Made by a program: the position numbers and the translations under genes | In this document: one piece after another, positions 34,861-47,434 of the stretch | How the letters are laid out: every line of letters begins with the position of its first letter | Numbering within the stretch: the stretch's first letter is position 1 | NCBI GenBank assembly: GCA_031841125.1 | Contig: CM063113.1 | Location: forward strand, 23,953,312-24,017,311 | From: Acanthococcus lagerstroemiae | Taxonomy: Eukaryota; Arthropoda; Insecta; Hemiptera; Eriococcidae | DNA length: 64,000 nt | Direction of reading: 5' to 3' | Notes under the pieces: generated by a model | Database searches by the model: none | Told to the model about the DNA's origin: nothing | What the model saw: the letters and a program-made list of their open reading frames with translations, nothing else

Positions 34861-36871
34861 AACTTTTCTACCATCAACTATTTGTGGATTATTTTCAGTT
34901 GAAATTGGTTCACGAAGAAGAATAGTTGCTAACATTGCCATTGTCTCAGGCCCGTAGCTGACGCCAGAGGGCTGGTAAGCGCACCGCCCTGGCTAGCACA
35001 TTCTCATAAATAAAATAATCAATAAAAACAGCTAAAAGTAAAGAAAAAGTGTTTATGTTGTACCCTTACGGCTCATGCCCTGGTTCAGTGTCAATAGCTG
35101 TGGGCCTGCCTAGTCTCGTGCCAGTAGACTACTTTCAACAATGAACTAGTACTTTTTTCCTTATATTCAAGTACATATTAAAAAGCATTCCTTCATTATG
35201 CTCGCAAGCAGCCTCGGGTTTACCTACAGGCACGAGTACCGGCTTAGAGCGGCTAGTTTGGAGAGACGGCCGAATTTTGAGCATTTTTGTCTTCAGCACG
35301 TTGACGTATGCTACCAGCCAGACACGGCACTAAATAAAAAGCTACAGAACAGATACAAAAAATTTCTGGCAAGGCGGCTGAGGGGCCCAAGTGCTTGTAA
35401 GCGGCCTTAATCGCTGCTCGCAAGTCATTTAAAAAGGAAACAAAATACGCTTGCTTTTCCCGTTGTGTACCTACTGTATTACTCGAGAATGAGGACTACT
35501 TCTTGGTTTGCCCTTCACGCCATTATTGTGTAGCAGTGGAGTCATTATTTCTTGCTGCCGATGCCGTTTTGAGGTTAACTATCTTAAATGCTATGCATGT
35601 TCTAAAGCGGAAACAAAATATCTTCCCGTTCTGGAGTTATAGACCTATAAAAAAAAGCATTTCGTTTAGAAAAATGAATGGTTTTGGAGAAGCTATGGGT
35701 CCAGTATTTTCATCTATGTATTATACAGTTTACTCCTGAAGGTGCCTAAGTACGATAGTTGTCCTCTTCAAATTACTACCTCAAGGTATCAGCGATCGCT
35801 ATTAGTCTTATAGAGGGACCCTTCAACATCGAGCTGCGGCTCGTTCACATACCCATCATTTACGTCGCGTTTTTCTCAAATCAGATTTTTTGAAGTTAGG
35901 TTTCTTTGGAAGTAAACTCCCCGATAAAACTGCGTATTGTTGGAGTATTTGTTGGATTGTTACCCACGGGATTCAGTTTTTACCGTTTCTGCTTGGCAGA
36001 AAGCAGTGTTGATGCAGCGGAGAAGTATCTAGGTACCCAGTGTGTCAAGAATTGTCAGTCTTCCGCGAAATTTCAACTTGATTTCTCATCTGTGGAAGTG
36101 GATTAGTTGCATTCGTTTTCGGGTTTCGCACTTGATGGGACTCATCTGCATACCCGAAAAGCTATCAGTAACCCCCTTCCTCACCGCACGGGCGACTATA
36201 AACGGCCGTTGTCATTGTGGCAAGAGGAGGTTCCTGTAATAAATTTCGAGTAATCGTTTTCGGCGAAACCGCAACAGCTGGCTGTTACCGCGAAAATTTA
36301 TTCGCCAAACTGATCGCGGCTGTAGAAAGTACCAGCAAAATTCGAACGAACTCATTAAACTTGGTTTTTTAGTTTCTGGGGATACACGAGAGAGCGGCTG
36401 GCACATCCATGCGTACATAAAAAATCGGCGTAAAATCTGGCCCGGTATTGACCATGGGGCGATGGCGGGTTCACTTTTTCTCAATTACGACCAATTAACG
36501 TAGGCTTCCAGTTTCGCTTTAGGGCCCATCAGTATAATATAAATATGTTAGGCAATCGGAGGCAGCGGAAAATGAGTTCAGAAATTAAACGGCATATAAC
36601 GAGCGATTAAAATGGGGGTCAGGCGGTCAATCGTTTATATGCGACACAAAAAAAAAAAAAAAGTTCGATCTGATAGAGGCGAAGAGCGAAATCGTGAACA
36701 TTGTTTTCATTAGTGTTAACATATTAAAGAAGACAAAGCCGACACTTCGACACTTCGAAAGCTGACTAACACTTTCCGCGGAATTCTTATTGTTTTTCTC
36801 TCCTCTTTTCTACGTAGTATCGGCGACCTCGAGTGTTTTACGCTTTGGAGTTGCCCGCGTACATGCATATA
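34861..36871. other. anonymous region
   Basis: No recognised domain. GGCCCGTAGCT at 34951 also occurs at 19398, suggesting a shared repeat end, but no borders could be set. Short open frames at 35198-36239 have no motif. Confidence 0.35.
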
Positions 36872-39800
36872 CAGGGTGTTTCACAAAGTAGTCCCCCTAC
36901 TTGTTTTTATTCATTTTGAATTCGGATCAAAATGGGACAAACAGTTGTTCCCGAGGACACTGAGGTCTAGCTTACTCGTATTTCAGGGTGAAGATATTTT
37001 CTCCCTCAGAGGAGGGCTGGGACGTGCCACCAACTTCGGAGTTTTAAATGGAAGCATATTAAGGAAAATATCATAAGAGGGGTATTTTGAGTCACTGAAC
37101 CGATATAATGCTGTCAGATTTTCGATCCTACATCAACTTGAGCCCCAAATTCTACTTTTTCCTTTTCTGAGGGGCCAGTTTGAACTTGCTAAGAAAATTG
37201 AACGTGTATCGAAATAGGAGTTCTTTGGGTCACTAAAGTTCAAAAACGTTGTCAAAGTTTTGGGTCGATCCTGATTTAAGCCTCGAAATTTAAGTTTGGG
37301 CCCTTCAATTAAACCTATTTAATTTTACTGATCAAGAAAAAACATCTTTTGAGTCACTGAGTTCGGGAATTTCATCATATTTTTGATCCGATCGGATCCT
37401 AAGATTCAAATGGACCTATTTGACTTCGCAGAAACAATTGAAACACGTATCGGAATAGTGGTTTTTGGATCTTCGATTTCGAAAATTTGACCAGATTTCT
37501 TAAGCCAGTTCCAATTCGCGTCCAAAAATGCAAGTGTGACTTCTTCAAATGGGCGAAATTGATTCAGATTCTAAAATCTAACAAATTTGAACAGGTACGT
37601 ACCGATAGGGGGTAGGGCCCCCCATTTCTTAGTAATTTTTCACTCAGCAGTTAGGAAAATTTACCATTTCAATCAGGCGAAATTGGGAAAATCCAACAAG
37701 TCAAAAGTTTTTTTGTTTTTTTTTGTTTGTTTCTTTTTTTTGCTGGCTTTGACACTTGGGAATTGAATTGAGAAGTTGGGAAAATCCAACAAGTCAAAAG
37801 GTTTTTTTTTGCTTTGATATTTGGGAATTTTGAGTTGAGTCAGCATCAGTTGGAAAAATCCAGTAAGTCAACCAAAAGTTGTTGTTGTTGTTTTGCTTGT
37901 TTCTGATATTTTAGGAATTGAGTTGAGAAGTTAGGAAAATCCAACCCAAGTTTAGGTGTTTTGTTTTGCTTGCTTTGATATTTGAGAATTTTGAGTTGAG
38001 TCGGCAGCATCAGTTGGAAAAATCCAATAAGTCAATCAAAAGTTTTTTTTTTTGCTTGCTTTGACATTTGGGAATTGAGTTGAGAAGTTGGGAAAATCCA
38101 ACAAATTAAGGGTTTTTTTTCTTTTCTTTGATATTTGGGATTTTGAGTTGAGTCAGTTGGGACTTTCACAATTTTGCCCCCTCCCCCCCTCCAGGAAAAA
38201 CTCTTCGGTACGTCCGTGAAGTTGAATAGCTGGGTTTCATGTTGTTTATTTTAAAAATCTATCGACCCCTGTTTGGGCCCTAAAATCTATATGTGACTCA
38301 ATTAATGGATTCGAAAAATTGAACAGCGTACCGGAATATTGAGTTCAAAATTGTAATTCGATCCCAATGTAGGTCACAAATGCGACTTCTTCCTTCCTAT
38401 TCCAAAGGACCATTTTATGCGTGTTCCACGAAAACAGAAAAAGAAGATTCTGTTTTCAAAATGAGAAGAATTCTGATTCTGTCCCCGAGGAAAAAGAAAA
38501 TATTGTCCTTCTCGATTGAGCCGTTTTGGCAAATCCGACAAAATTCCAGGATAAAAGGTTTTCTGTGTTACTGAGCTCAAAAATTTAATTAGGTTTTTGA
38601 AAGCTGGTGCCGCAAATTTGACTTTTTTCTCTCTATAGGAACCTATCTGACTTAGGCGAAAAAATTAACAAAGTATCGGAAAAGAGTTTTTATTTCGTAA
38701 TTTGACACACATTCAATAAAATTTGGCCATCTTATCTTATCTTTTAATTCCGGAAATTCAATTTTCAAACGTTGAATTGATAAAATTGGTTTTACTCAAG
38801 ACATTTTTGACTCTAGATTGGAGTGTATCATAAAGTCCCCCTCCCCGCACCACTTCATGAACTCATTTCTCTCTTACAAAAAAGAAAAAACAAGCATAGT
38901 ACTTACATTTTCTTTTTTCGAAGCCAGAAAGAAGTTAAAAGTCTTTCTTATTGAAAGAAGAAGAAAAAAGGGACAGTTTCCCTCATTTTCCTTGAAAAAA
39001 GGAACATGGTTCGAGCTTCTCGACGAGGAAAAATGAGACTTTTTTGTTTTGTCTATAAGAAAACAATATGTTTTCTCTTCTTCAAGAAATGGAGAAATTC
39101 GGTTAACTTTCCTGTATTGAAAGAGCCATGTTCTTTTTATTTGGGAAGTGGAAGGATGATTTTCCTCGTTTCTGAAACTAGGACGAACTTTTTTTCGCAG
39201 AAGAAAGAATAGGGCTGTTGCTTTCTTCGTCTCCTGTGTAATAAATGACTCATTCCTAAGAAGGGGGCAAGTTTATTTTCCCGTCCTTGAAAAAAGTTCA
39301 AGAAAGGTACGATTTTCTTCTGTTGCAAAGAAAGAAACGGAGATCATCATTTTGGAGCCCAAATTAAGGTCTGATCAGATAAAATAGTCCCCCCCCCCCA
39401 AAAAAAAAAAAAAAATCCAATACTTTGTTTAAATTTTTCGGGTAAGACACATAGACACATTAGGTCTCTTAAATGAGACACGAGGTCAGATTGGGAAAAA
39501 TCGGAGCTGGATCAAAAATTGGACTGAATTTCCGTGCTCAGCAACACATACACAAAAGAAGAACTGTCAATAATTTGTCCAAGTTTTTTGCTAAAGTCAA
39601 ATTGGCCCACTTGAAGGCGTCAAATTTGGATATTGGGGCCCAGTCGTGGTCGAATCCAAAATCTGAAGTTTTGAAATCGGCGATCCGAAAGATTTCTCAT
39701 TTTATACTTCATTCAGTGCTTTCGCTGTAGTCAGTTTAGTCCCCTCGGGAACGTGATTGAATATTTGAACTCGGTAACAAAAAAAATCATATTCCAATAC

Positions 39801-40517
39801 TTTGTTCGACCTTCTAAATTGATTTAGTTTTACCCATTCAAAGGAATCAAATTTGGACTGTGGGGCCCGAATCGGTGTCGGATTAGAAATCTAATTGAAT
39901 TTGCGAAATTGGCGACCTTAAAAATTCCTATTCCGATGCCAGTTCTGTTTTTCAGCAAAGTCAAATGGTTCTATTTGAAGGAACAGAATTCAGATTCTGG
40001 GGCCAAAATCTGGGTCAGGTTAAAAAATTGATGTAATTTTCGAACTTAGTGACCGCAGAAACCCCTGTTCCGATACCTCGTTAAATTTTCGCAGCAAAGT
40101 CAAATTTGCCGTATGAAGGATTCAGATTTAAATTTTGGACCCTAATTGGGATCGAATCAAAATTGTGATAACTGATCCAGAAAACCCTACTCCGATATCT
40201 TGTTTAATTTCTTCGGCCAATTAAAACTAGCCCCTCAGAAGGAGAAAGAGTAATTTGAACCCAAATGGAGTGGATCGAAAATCAGATCGTCTTTTCGAAT
40301 TGACGGACTCATCGTACTCATATTTCGACATTTTTCTTAATGATTTAAAACTCCAAAATTGGCGGTACATACTGCGTACCAGCTCCACTTTTGGGGGAAC
40401 ATTTTTTCTCCTTAGAAAATACCAGACCTGAGTTCTTCAAAACACCCGTCTGTCCCATTTGATCCGACTTTCCAATAAAAAGAAAAGTCGGCAAGGACCA
40501 ATTTGTGAAACACCCTG
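36872..40517. mobile_element. 3.6-kb foldback transposon-like element with repeat-built arms
   Basis: The termini CAGGGTGTTTCACAAA and TTTGTGAAACACCCTG are perfect 16-bp inverted repeats bordered by TA on both sides. The inverted similarity continues inwards for at least several hundred bp. For example, GGAGTTTTAAAT and CTGAGGGGCYAGTTT blocks at 37038-37190 match the reverse complement of 40200-40360. Each arm is a series of degenerate units of about 125-140 bp marked by GRGTCACTRA (37089, 37227, 37351). No transposase motif is present. A MITE (37592-38219) interrupts the left arm. The superfamily is unknown; TA duplication would suit Tc1/mariner-like mobilisation. Confidence 0.78.
37592..38219. 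mobile_element. hAT-like MITE, CAGGGACGTACC family, copy 2 (expanded)
   Basis: The ends CAGGTACGTACCGA and TCGGTACGTCCGTG are inverted repeats like those of 1754-1998. The flanks AATTTGAA and AAGTTGAA match at 7 of 8, suggesting a hAT-type target duplication. Internally there are about five units of TTTGATATTTGGGAATT..GAGTTGAG..GTTGGAAAATCCAAC. This explains the larger size (628 against 245 bp) of a family otherwise alike at both ends. Confidence 0.78.
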
Positions 40518-42515
40518 TACTTGCGCATAATATGTTGGTGTGCTGTGTGCGCTCTGTGAGATCGTGTGCATAGGTTTTCAAGGATTTTTTTTTTTAACGA
40601 AACGACCGCTTAATTTACCGGTGCGTGCGGTTAATGGGCTGGTCGTGATGCGGCAACGAAATCCGAAATACACAAGAGCGAAAATAATGTTTCTCGCGGA
40701 GACATTTGTGCGAGTGTGTCCCCCTTCGTCCCCATTGCTGTGGATGTAGTGCGAGTGTTTGTACACATGGAAGCTGTTGCACGTCGTGTCGTGTCCGCTC
40801 GTAGCTTTATTAATTCCGCGTTTGTAGCTTTCTATTTTGAAAAACGACCCAAGTTTTGTAGGTTACGCGAGACGACGCTTTTTGGCGCCCGCTCCGATCT
40901 GCATATCGCGTATCCGCTGCGTTTTCTTTTTCGGCGTCGCGTTCCCGCGTTTTCAAAAGCCACCTCGAACGCGGTGTTGAGGTGTCGGCCCGTCAACCCG
41001 CCTGTCACCCGAAGGTTCGGCGTTGGGAATTCGGCAGCGATCGGTGCGAAGGACCTCAGCTGGCTTGCCGCGGCGTTCGTCGACTTTGACTGCGTCCAAC
41101 AGGTTGATTAATGAGAGTCAAATGTTATGGACTTCCGGTGCGATTCGAATCAGCCGCGAAGTGGAAAAGTGGAACTATCATTGAGCGGTATAAGGGTGAA
41201 GTGAGTTGAAGTTGCTGGGCATAGCTGCAAAAAGGTGGAGGCTTGGGGTCCTACCCTCCCCCTTGAGAAAAAAGAAAAATTATACGAGCGAAAGAATTTT
41301 TAGCCCACTCCAGATTGGCTCTTTGCATTTATGGCGCTGGGATGGGCGGAATACGATTTCTTGGTTTGAAGAAAACCGGTGAAAAGATGGAACTCTGTTC
41401 GATGTCGCGCTCTCTTCGCCATCAATTCGAAAATATGAAGCCTGATTTCAGTTTCTGTTTGCAACCTAATCGGTGCAGATTCAGCATCCGAGAACGTACC
41501 GAAAAGTACGACTATTTCCTGCCAACTTCTTGTATGTTTTGGTACTTTTTATTAGATTGGCGAAATTTGATGTCTATAGACACAGACATGAGTAGTGACT
41601 GTGTCGTCGGCTGGAACGGAAAAAGTTTTCTTTTCTCTTTGAAAGCTGCGTGGAGGTGGTCTATGCGAAAGGTGTCTTCTGGTCTGAAAATAAGACGGTT
41701 AAAGTTTCTTTTTGAAATCGGTTCATTGGTTATTCGTGAGTGTATAGCGAGTTCAAACTTTCGAGCAAAGGGCACAGCATTTTCTGCAATTTCAAATTAA
41801 TGTTGACTTGTTATTTCTCAATCGATTCGTGTTGATCCTCTTATTATAAATATACTCGAGTGTGGCATGTGGAACGCAACTTTGGAGAAAAATTTGCTAG
41901 TCACTGCGAATTATTCAAGCTGGACTGATATTATGCTTCAGTTTTGAGTAAATGAATAGCAAGTAAATTTTAACTTCTGAATTTGAAGTACATCTACGGT
42001 CAAGGAATCAGAACGAAGCGAAATGGTGTGTAAGAAGTCAACATTGGGGGTAACCTGAATTTTCGATATCTATGCAGTCTGCCTGAACTTCGAACTCTTT
42101 ATGCGCCCTTTAAATATTAACCAATTTAAAGTAATTCTATTGACCGTATTTTCGGATCAACCGGCAACCTCGTGTTACTTTTCGAAGAAGGAATGTTCTC
42201 GTCTCACCTTACTACTGAGTAGGAGAGAGCTGCTTCTACATAGGATACTGGGAACAAAACCAAAAACGACTTGTAGATTCTGTAATAATTCATTTGAAAG
42301 AATTTTTTGGTGTTCAACATTCTCATCTCCCTGTCGTATAAAAATAAATGTTATTAATTTGTTCCTTTTCGATCTAAAAATGTTTCCAGCTGACAAAGCA
42401 TAACATTTTGTAGTTGAGATTGATACTTATCAGCCCCCTATGGGCTTCTCTCTTCAGGTCGGCTATTTGCGCTCATGACAATCGCGCTGCTATCCATTAA
42501 CACAAGCCTAAAGAG
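40518..42515. other. anonymous region, CpG-rich at 40550-41120
   Basis: Open frames of 131 codons (40716-41111) and 161 codons (41315-41800) on the + strand show no recognisable domain, signal peptide or repeated motif. A real lineage-specific gene cannot be excluded, but nothing supports it. A 27-bp shared repeat end lies at 42452-42478. Confidence 0.3.
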
Positions 42516-42720
42516 CAAGGGCGTCGATAGGGGGCTGTGATATGAAGTGGTCCTTGGGGTCTGGACCCCCTTCCCTTGCAAAGAAATCAACCATTTGCTC
42601 TTATAAGAATAGGAATTTAGGAAGTGAAAATGGGGGAGGGTATAAAGGGTCAGATTGGACAGAGGAAAAATTATTTTAAATACCTCCCCCTCCCCCATAA
42701 CGGAACTATCTACGCCCTTG
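42516..42720. mobile_element. TIR element (MITE), CAAGGGCGTCGATAG ends
   Basis: CAAGGGCGTCGATAG at the left and CTATCTACGCCCTTG at the right are inverted with one mismatch. The interior is 205 bp, purine/pyrimidine-biased and non-coding. The ends resemble hAT MITEs here, but no 8-bp target duplication is visible. Confidence 0.65.
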
Positions 42721-43581
42721 CAGGAACCTGAATCGTTTAGCCATTTCCTTATTGAACGAAGCTTTGGAATCAGAAATGATATTTTCGGACTTTTCGACGC
42801 CTACATAGGATAAAACAAAAAAAAAATTATGGTATTTCAAAACTTGCATGGGTTTAATTTCTATCAGCTCAATTTTTCCTCATTTGTATAGGATATTTAA
42901 CGAGTATAATGATCTTCTTAACTCGAGGACTTTATTTTATACTACGAAATAGATGAATTTTAAATTTTTTCATCATATAAACTCCGATTATTAAAAATTT
43001 TAATTCAACAGAATTTCTCAGAATAATCTTTTTTCTTTTGGTTCAATTAGGTGAATTTTCATAAAAATTTCTTCCCTAAAATTGCAAAAAATGTAATCTA
43101 AAATAAAAAAATAATTTTTTTATATTATCTATTTAACAATAATTCGTTTCTTACTATCTCCGTGAGAGATGATTGTTTTTATTTCATGAATCAAAGAAAA
43201 TTTGACTATCCTTCTTACTATTCTCTGAAACTATTAATACGTGTATCAATATCTTTAATTTTTTTATTTAGAAAGAATGTTGTGTTCAAATTAACTGTTT
43301 AAACTATAGGTATTTAATCCGATAGATTTAATTTTTAAACATTTTTTTATTTGTTTAAAGTTATCGTTCAAGTAATTTGAAAATAAATTCTATGAATAGG
43401 GCTTTCAAGAAGCTGTAAAATGATACAATTTTGCATATTTCTAAGAAAAACGCATATTTTGGCAATTTTTTTTTGCATATCATGCCGCACTTTAGTTTTA
43501 AGGAACCATGTGAAAGTAAATCTTTAAGTTCGCTTCCATTGGCAGGAAAAAGGCTAATCTCGAATTGGATGATGTAAGCGT
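42721..43581. other. very AT-rich non-coding stretch
   Basis: Dominated by A and T runs, especially 42830-43480. No open frame or element ends are recognised. Confidence 0.4.
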
Positions 43582-44290
43582 GTGGATACTGTTATTTTTC
43601 CTCCATTAATTTATGATTGCCTTTTAACGCACGCTCTCGTCCAACGCATCCATCTAATTCTCCATCTCATTTCCTTCACCACCAAGAGCTTTTCACTCAT
43701 CTGGATCATAAGCCATATTGGTATCCCAGGAAATGAGGCAGTTGATCCAGCAGCACAGCAAGCTACACAGCTCCCATGTATCACTCGTCACCTCCCCATC
43801 TCAACAGATCTCATTTCCGACATTCGCCAGACCATTTTGCGTAAATGGTTCAAAGAGTTGCGGCATCAAGCTTCTCGGCGCAATAAGCTCACACAAATCA
43901 AGCTGACACCTATCTCCTGGTCAACGTTCCAACGTTCTTCCCGCCGCGAGGAAGTTATCATTACCCGCCTAAGGATTCGACATACACGCTTCACACATAC
44001 GCATCTTCTCCTGAACATTCATCCCCTCAACTGCTCACACGGTTAAGATGAAGAGCCTCTCACCATGCACTACCTCTTCTTATTCCCCTCCCTCACCTGC
44101 CTTCGTAACTCTCACCACGTCCCCCATAATCGAATTTTGGCCCTCTCCAACTCCCATAAGCACATAGACAACACCCTCAACTACCTTTCCGCTGCTGGAT
44201 ACCTCTGCGACATATAGACAATAACCGTTTCCGAGTCCATAGTCCGAGAGTGTAGCTCCGTGGCTCGATAATAATAAAATAAAAAAATGA
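43582..44290 (+). pseudogene. LINE relic: RNase H domain and 3' end
   Basis: The reading frame contains SFSLIWIISHIGIPGNEAVDPAA, the end of an RNase H domain as carried by I/R1/Jockey-group LINEs (usual motif WIPSH.GI.GNE.AD). It continues with KLTQIKLTPISWS and ITRLRIRHTRFTHTHLL, the conserved RLR.GHT..TH stretch. A stop at 44045 interrupts the C-terminal CxxC/HxLxxC region, and traces continue beyond it. The 3' end is an A-rich tail with AATAATAATAAAATAAA near 44268. The RT and endonuclease are missing, a typical 5' truncation. Confidence 0.82.
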
Positions 44291-46948
44291 AAAAAACGTT
44301 GAAAAAAGAACGCATTTCCCCGACTAATTGTGACCCTTCCTGTGTTGCAAGACAAATAAAATGCCGTCCTTTCACATACCGATCAAATTTCCAGATTTCA
44401 GTTATACTCTGTAAACGATACACATACGCGGTTTCTATGTGTACACATAAGTGCTCGAAAGCTTTTGAGTACGCAGTTCGAAAAATGCTCGGTGTCGCAT
44501 GGTAACCGTCTCATGTTATTATTGCTCTGGTAATCTCATCGAATTTGTTTTCACTCAACGGTTGAATCAGTTTCATTGCCACCCTTACACTCGATCTTCG
44601 CCGCACCAAATGTACACGATATTAATGGATTTTCCAGGCAACTTACCTTTTACTTTTTACCCAGAACCCGATGCCGTAAATTGGATGTGCGTAATTATAT
44701 ACCCCACGCGCAGTCAAGAACAATCGCACATAAATAGCGGGTTTTACCTAAACAATTATTGTACATAGTTGAAGCCGAATTGATTCTGAGAACTGGACGC
44801 TTTCGCCGCGAAATAATTTTGTTGCCGAAAATGTATACATAGGTACGGCCGAAGTCGAAGCCAAGGATTCGGCTTTTCGATTCCCACAACTTGACGCCGT
44901 TGCGCCAGACGTTCTTCGCCGAGTACTACTCGATTCGAGGAAATGGCTGAGCACATGGCCGAATAACGTGTTGGTGTTGCCGCCATTCTACGTATTTTGA
45001 GCTAAGGAAGAAAAAAAAAAAAAAAAAAAAAAATCACAGAGACAGGCCCTACCTAGCATGTGTGCTGAGCTCGCGTCGAGAGCCGAAAGTTGTACAAAAT
45101 CTCTCACGTGATGCGACGCGTGTGAATAAGTCAGCGATACGTGTATTTCGTTTGCCACACCAAACACATGTGTTATGCACAGCCCACGCGTTAAAAAAAA
45201 TATTGAAAAAAGAAACCGAAGAGAATCATAAATCTCTTCCTCGTTTTAATTAAATTTTTGGTGTGAACCGTCGGTCGGGAAATACTTTTTGCCGGCCGAG
45301 ATCAACGCGTAAGTACAAATCGGTCGCTGCCCCCAGTGCGGCGTCATTTCCTCCCTGACACGAGTTCAGTCCGACCATCCGACCCGGCGGTGGTACTCGA
45401 GCACTCGAGGTCTCGTCTCGAGCCGCGCGTGCAATCCTCATCGCCCGTTCCTGGCTACATTCCACTCTGGTCGAGATTGAAATCAAAGCCAGAAGACTCT
45501 GCAGTCCCTTTGCTGCCCTGGCCAGCGACATTTGGCTGTCCAGCCTACCCCTTCCCCGCCACTTTCGGAATATCAGAAATTACTCACGCAGTTTACTAAC
45601 CGCGACATCGAGTCTTGAGTCGGAAGAGACGCGCATCCCGAACACGATCTCGCGTCAACTGGTTCGTGGTCGCAGTCATGACACGGATACGACACGACTG
45701 CGCGACAAAACCGAACATGCTCTGGAGTACACCGACCTCGGGCGACCCAGAGCACGAATTCGTTGGTATGGAGTATGGACAATCGCCAGCTATACACTTG
45801 GAGCTCTTATATGTGTCTCACTTTACCCCTCCCCCCCTCCCCCTGCTGCCACCGCGGTATTTCAAACGCGTGTGAATTAGATGTACGAATTCCGCGAGCG
45901 CCTCTCTTTAAAAACGCATTCGTTCTCGAAAATTTACAGCATTTTAACGAGAAACTTATCGCCACGATAATTAGATTTAATTAGTGTGTAGACGTACGGT
46001 TTTTTTAATTGATGTTAATTGATTAATGGTAAATGTTTGACCGCTTTGGTATACATTTATATGTATATATTCGACTGTTCGTACGTATGTTTTCCTCGAC
46101 TGCGAACGCTCGATGGTCGATGTAGAATGGGCGGCCGCATCACCAGTCACTGGTCGGCCAAAATGCAAATTAGAGGAACACGCCGCTCCGTTAATACGTT
46201 CGATGTTATCCGACTGGCCGACACCCGAGTGCTGGACGCCGTATCAGAGGAACCGACCCTCTGGCTTTTTCCGATTCGTGTAACCAACGCCGAACCAATT
46301 AGCGTATGTACGGTCGACTAAATGGTCGAACGTTGATTTACTACGTGTAATTGGGTGTATGTGTGTGGATGTGTACGTGTGTCCGACACCTGACCTGACG
46401 TAACCAGAGACGTACGGCCCAAATTTTTGCCCTCTTTTCACAGGCCTCGCAGCCTTCGTCGTTGGGCAAGGCAACGAACTTTTTCAAAAACGTGTGGGTT
46501 TGAATGGCATAGCTCGCGGGTCAGTTGGTGCTGCCCGACCTGTGCCAGTACACGCTGCAATATGTCGTGCCACGAGCAACCACGAGGGCTTGGTTTTTAG
46601 GCCCTCCTAACCGATCAATTTATTGCATCCACTTGATTCATGCAGATTCAGTGTTCTGCTCTCGCCTTAACAGCGACATCTTTACAACCAGCAGATCCGC
46701 AATTACTAGAGGGCTTCGTCCCTTGGTGGCTTCACGGTTTAACCTCTTGGCCGACAGTCGTTTTTCTCATGTACGTTCTTGGCGCTTCGTTTGTCTCTCT
46801 GTACTTACCAGACTGTCTGTCTCTCTATCTTGTCTCGTAGACTTGATTATGCTTAACTCTCAGTGGACAAACTGGCTGGCTACTTGACCGACTGGGTTTC
46901 CCTTTCTGTTTATCTAACTGATTTCTTAATGTATTTTGTGTTTCTGAT
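44291..46948. other. anonymous region, CpG-rich 44750-46500
   Basis: A poly-A run of about 23 lies at 45010. Open frames of 90-100 codons on both strands at 45250-46474 and of 120 codons at 46525-46887 are unrecognised. A donor-like CGC|GTAAGTAC at 45309 (+) and CTG|GTAAGTAC at about 46810 (-) lack partner signals. Confidence 0.35.
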
Positions 46949-46964
46949 AGAGTTGATTTTCTGG

Positions 46965-47158
46965 GGGTCTGGTTGGCCGAGTGGATAGCGCGTTGGTCTC
47001 AGAATCCGGAGATCCCGGGTTCGAGCACACGTCTCGGCCGGTTTTTGGGTCCAGAAGGGAAGAGGGCTAAGATAGCCCTAACAGCCTCCCCGACGTCTCC
47101 GAAGTAATGCTCGAAAGGGCGGATTCCAGGACTTTGGTGGAGAGCAAATTAGAAAAAG
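46965..47158 (+). mobile_element. tRNA-derived SINE (SINE A), copy 2, perfect 16-bp TSD
   Basis: The A box TGGCCGAGTGG and B box GGGTTCGAGCA, the AGGGCTAAGATAGCCCTAACAG body and the GAGAGCAAATTAGAAAAAGAG tail match copy 1 at 11878-12102. The element is flanked by a perfect 16-bp target duplication, AGAGTTGATTTTCTGG (46949-46964 and 47159-47174), so insertion was relatively recent. A deletion of about 25 bp between the B box and the body distinguishes it from copy 1. Confidence 0.92.
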
Positions 47159-47203
47159 AGAGTTGATTTTCTGGTAGTCAAGTTGACTAATTGTCTGTCC
47201 CAC

Positions 47204-47434
47204 TTGGTGGAGCTATGGCGATGCACGCATGCCAAAGTGGCTCCCCAGATATTGCACCGCTGGCCCCAGAGACTATCGTTTCGAGTATCGTATCAGTGAC
47301 CAGAAGAACGCATTGAAGCTGGTCCGAGCCCCCGTTTCGCCTCTCCGCTTCGGATTCGCGCTGTCCTGTCAGGGCCACTATTGGATACCCCACTGACCGA
47401 GGCAACGCTCAACCAGCATCAACCTGGAATTCGG
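47204..47434 (-). repeat. Family B interspersed repeat, copy 5 (near full length)
   Basis: Runs from TTGGTGGAGCTATGGCGATG through GGCTCCCCAGATATTGCACC and GTTTCGAGTATCGTATCAG to the distal ACCTGGAATTCGG. It matches copy 6 at 62611-62844 along its length. It starts about 30 bp after the SINE A target repeat. Confidence 0.88.

Noticed and set aside
34951..35010. MITE end (GGCCCGTAGCT, also at 19398)
   Set aside because: Shared word too short and no inverted partner at either site.
36872..40517. LTR retrotransposon
   Set aside because: Terminal similarity is inverted, not direct, and no gag/pol motifs, primer-binding site or polypurine tract are visible.
41315..41800. 161-codon + strand frame as a gene
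   Set aside because: No domain, no splice context, and an opposing open frame over the same bases. Left as anonymous.
45010..45033. Poly-A tail of a retroposed gene
   Set aside because: No recognisable coding sequence, polyadenylation signal at proper distance or target duplication upstream. Treated as a homopolymer.
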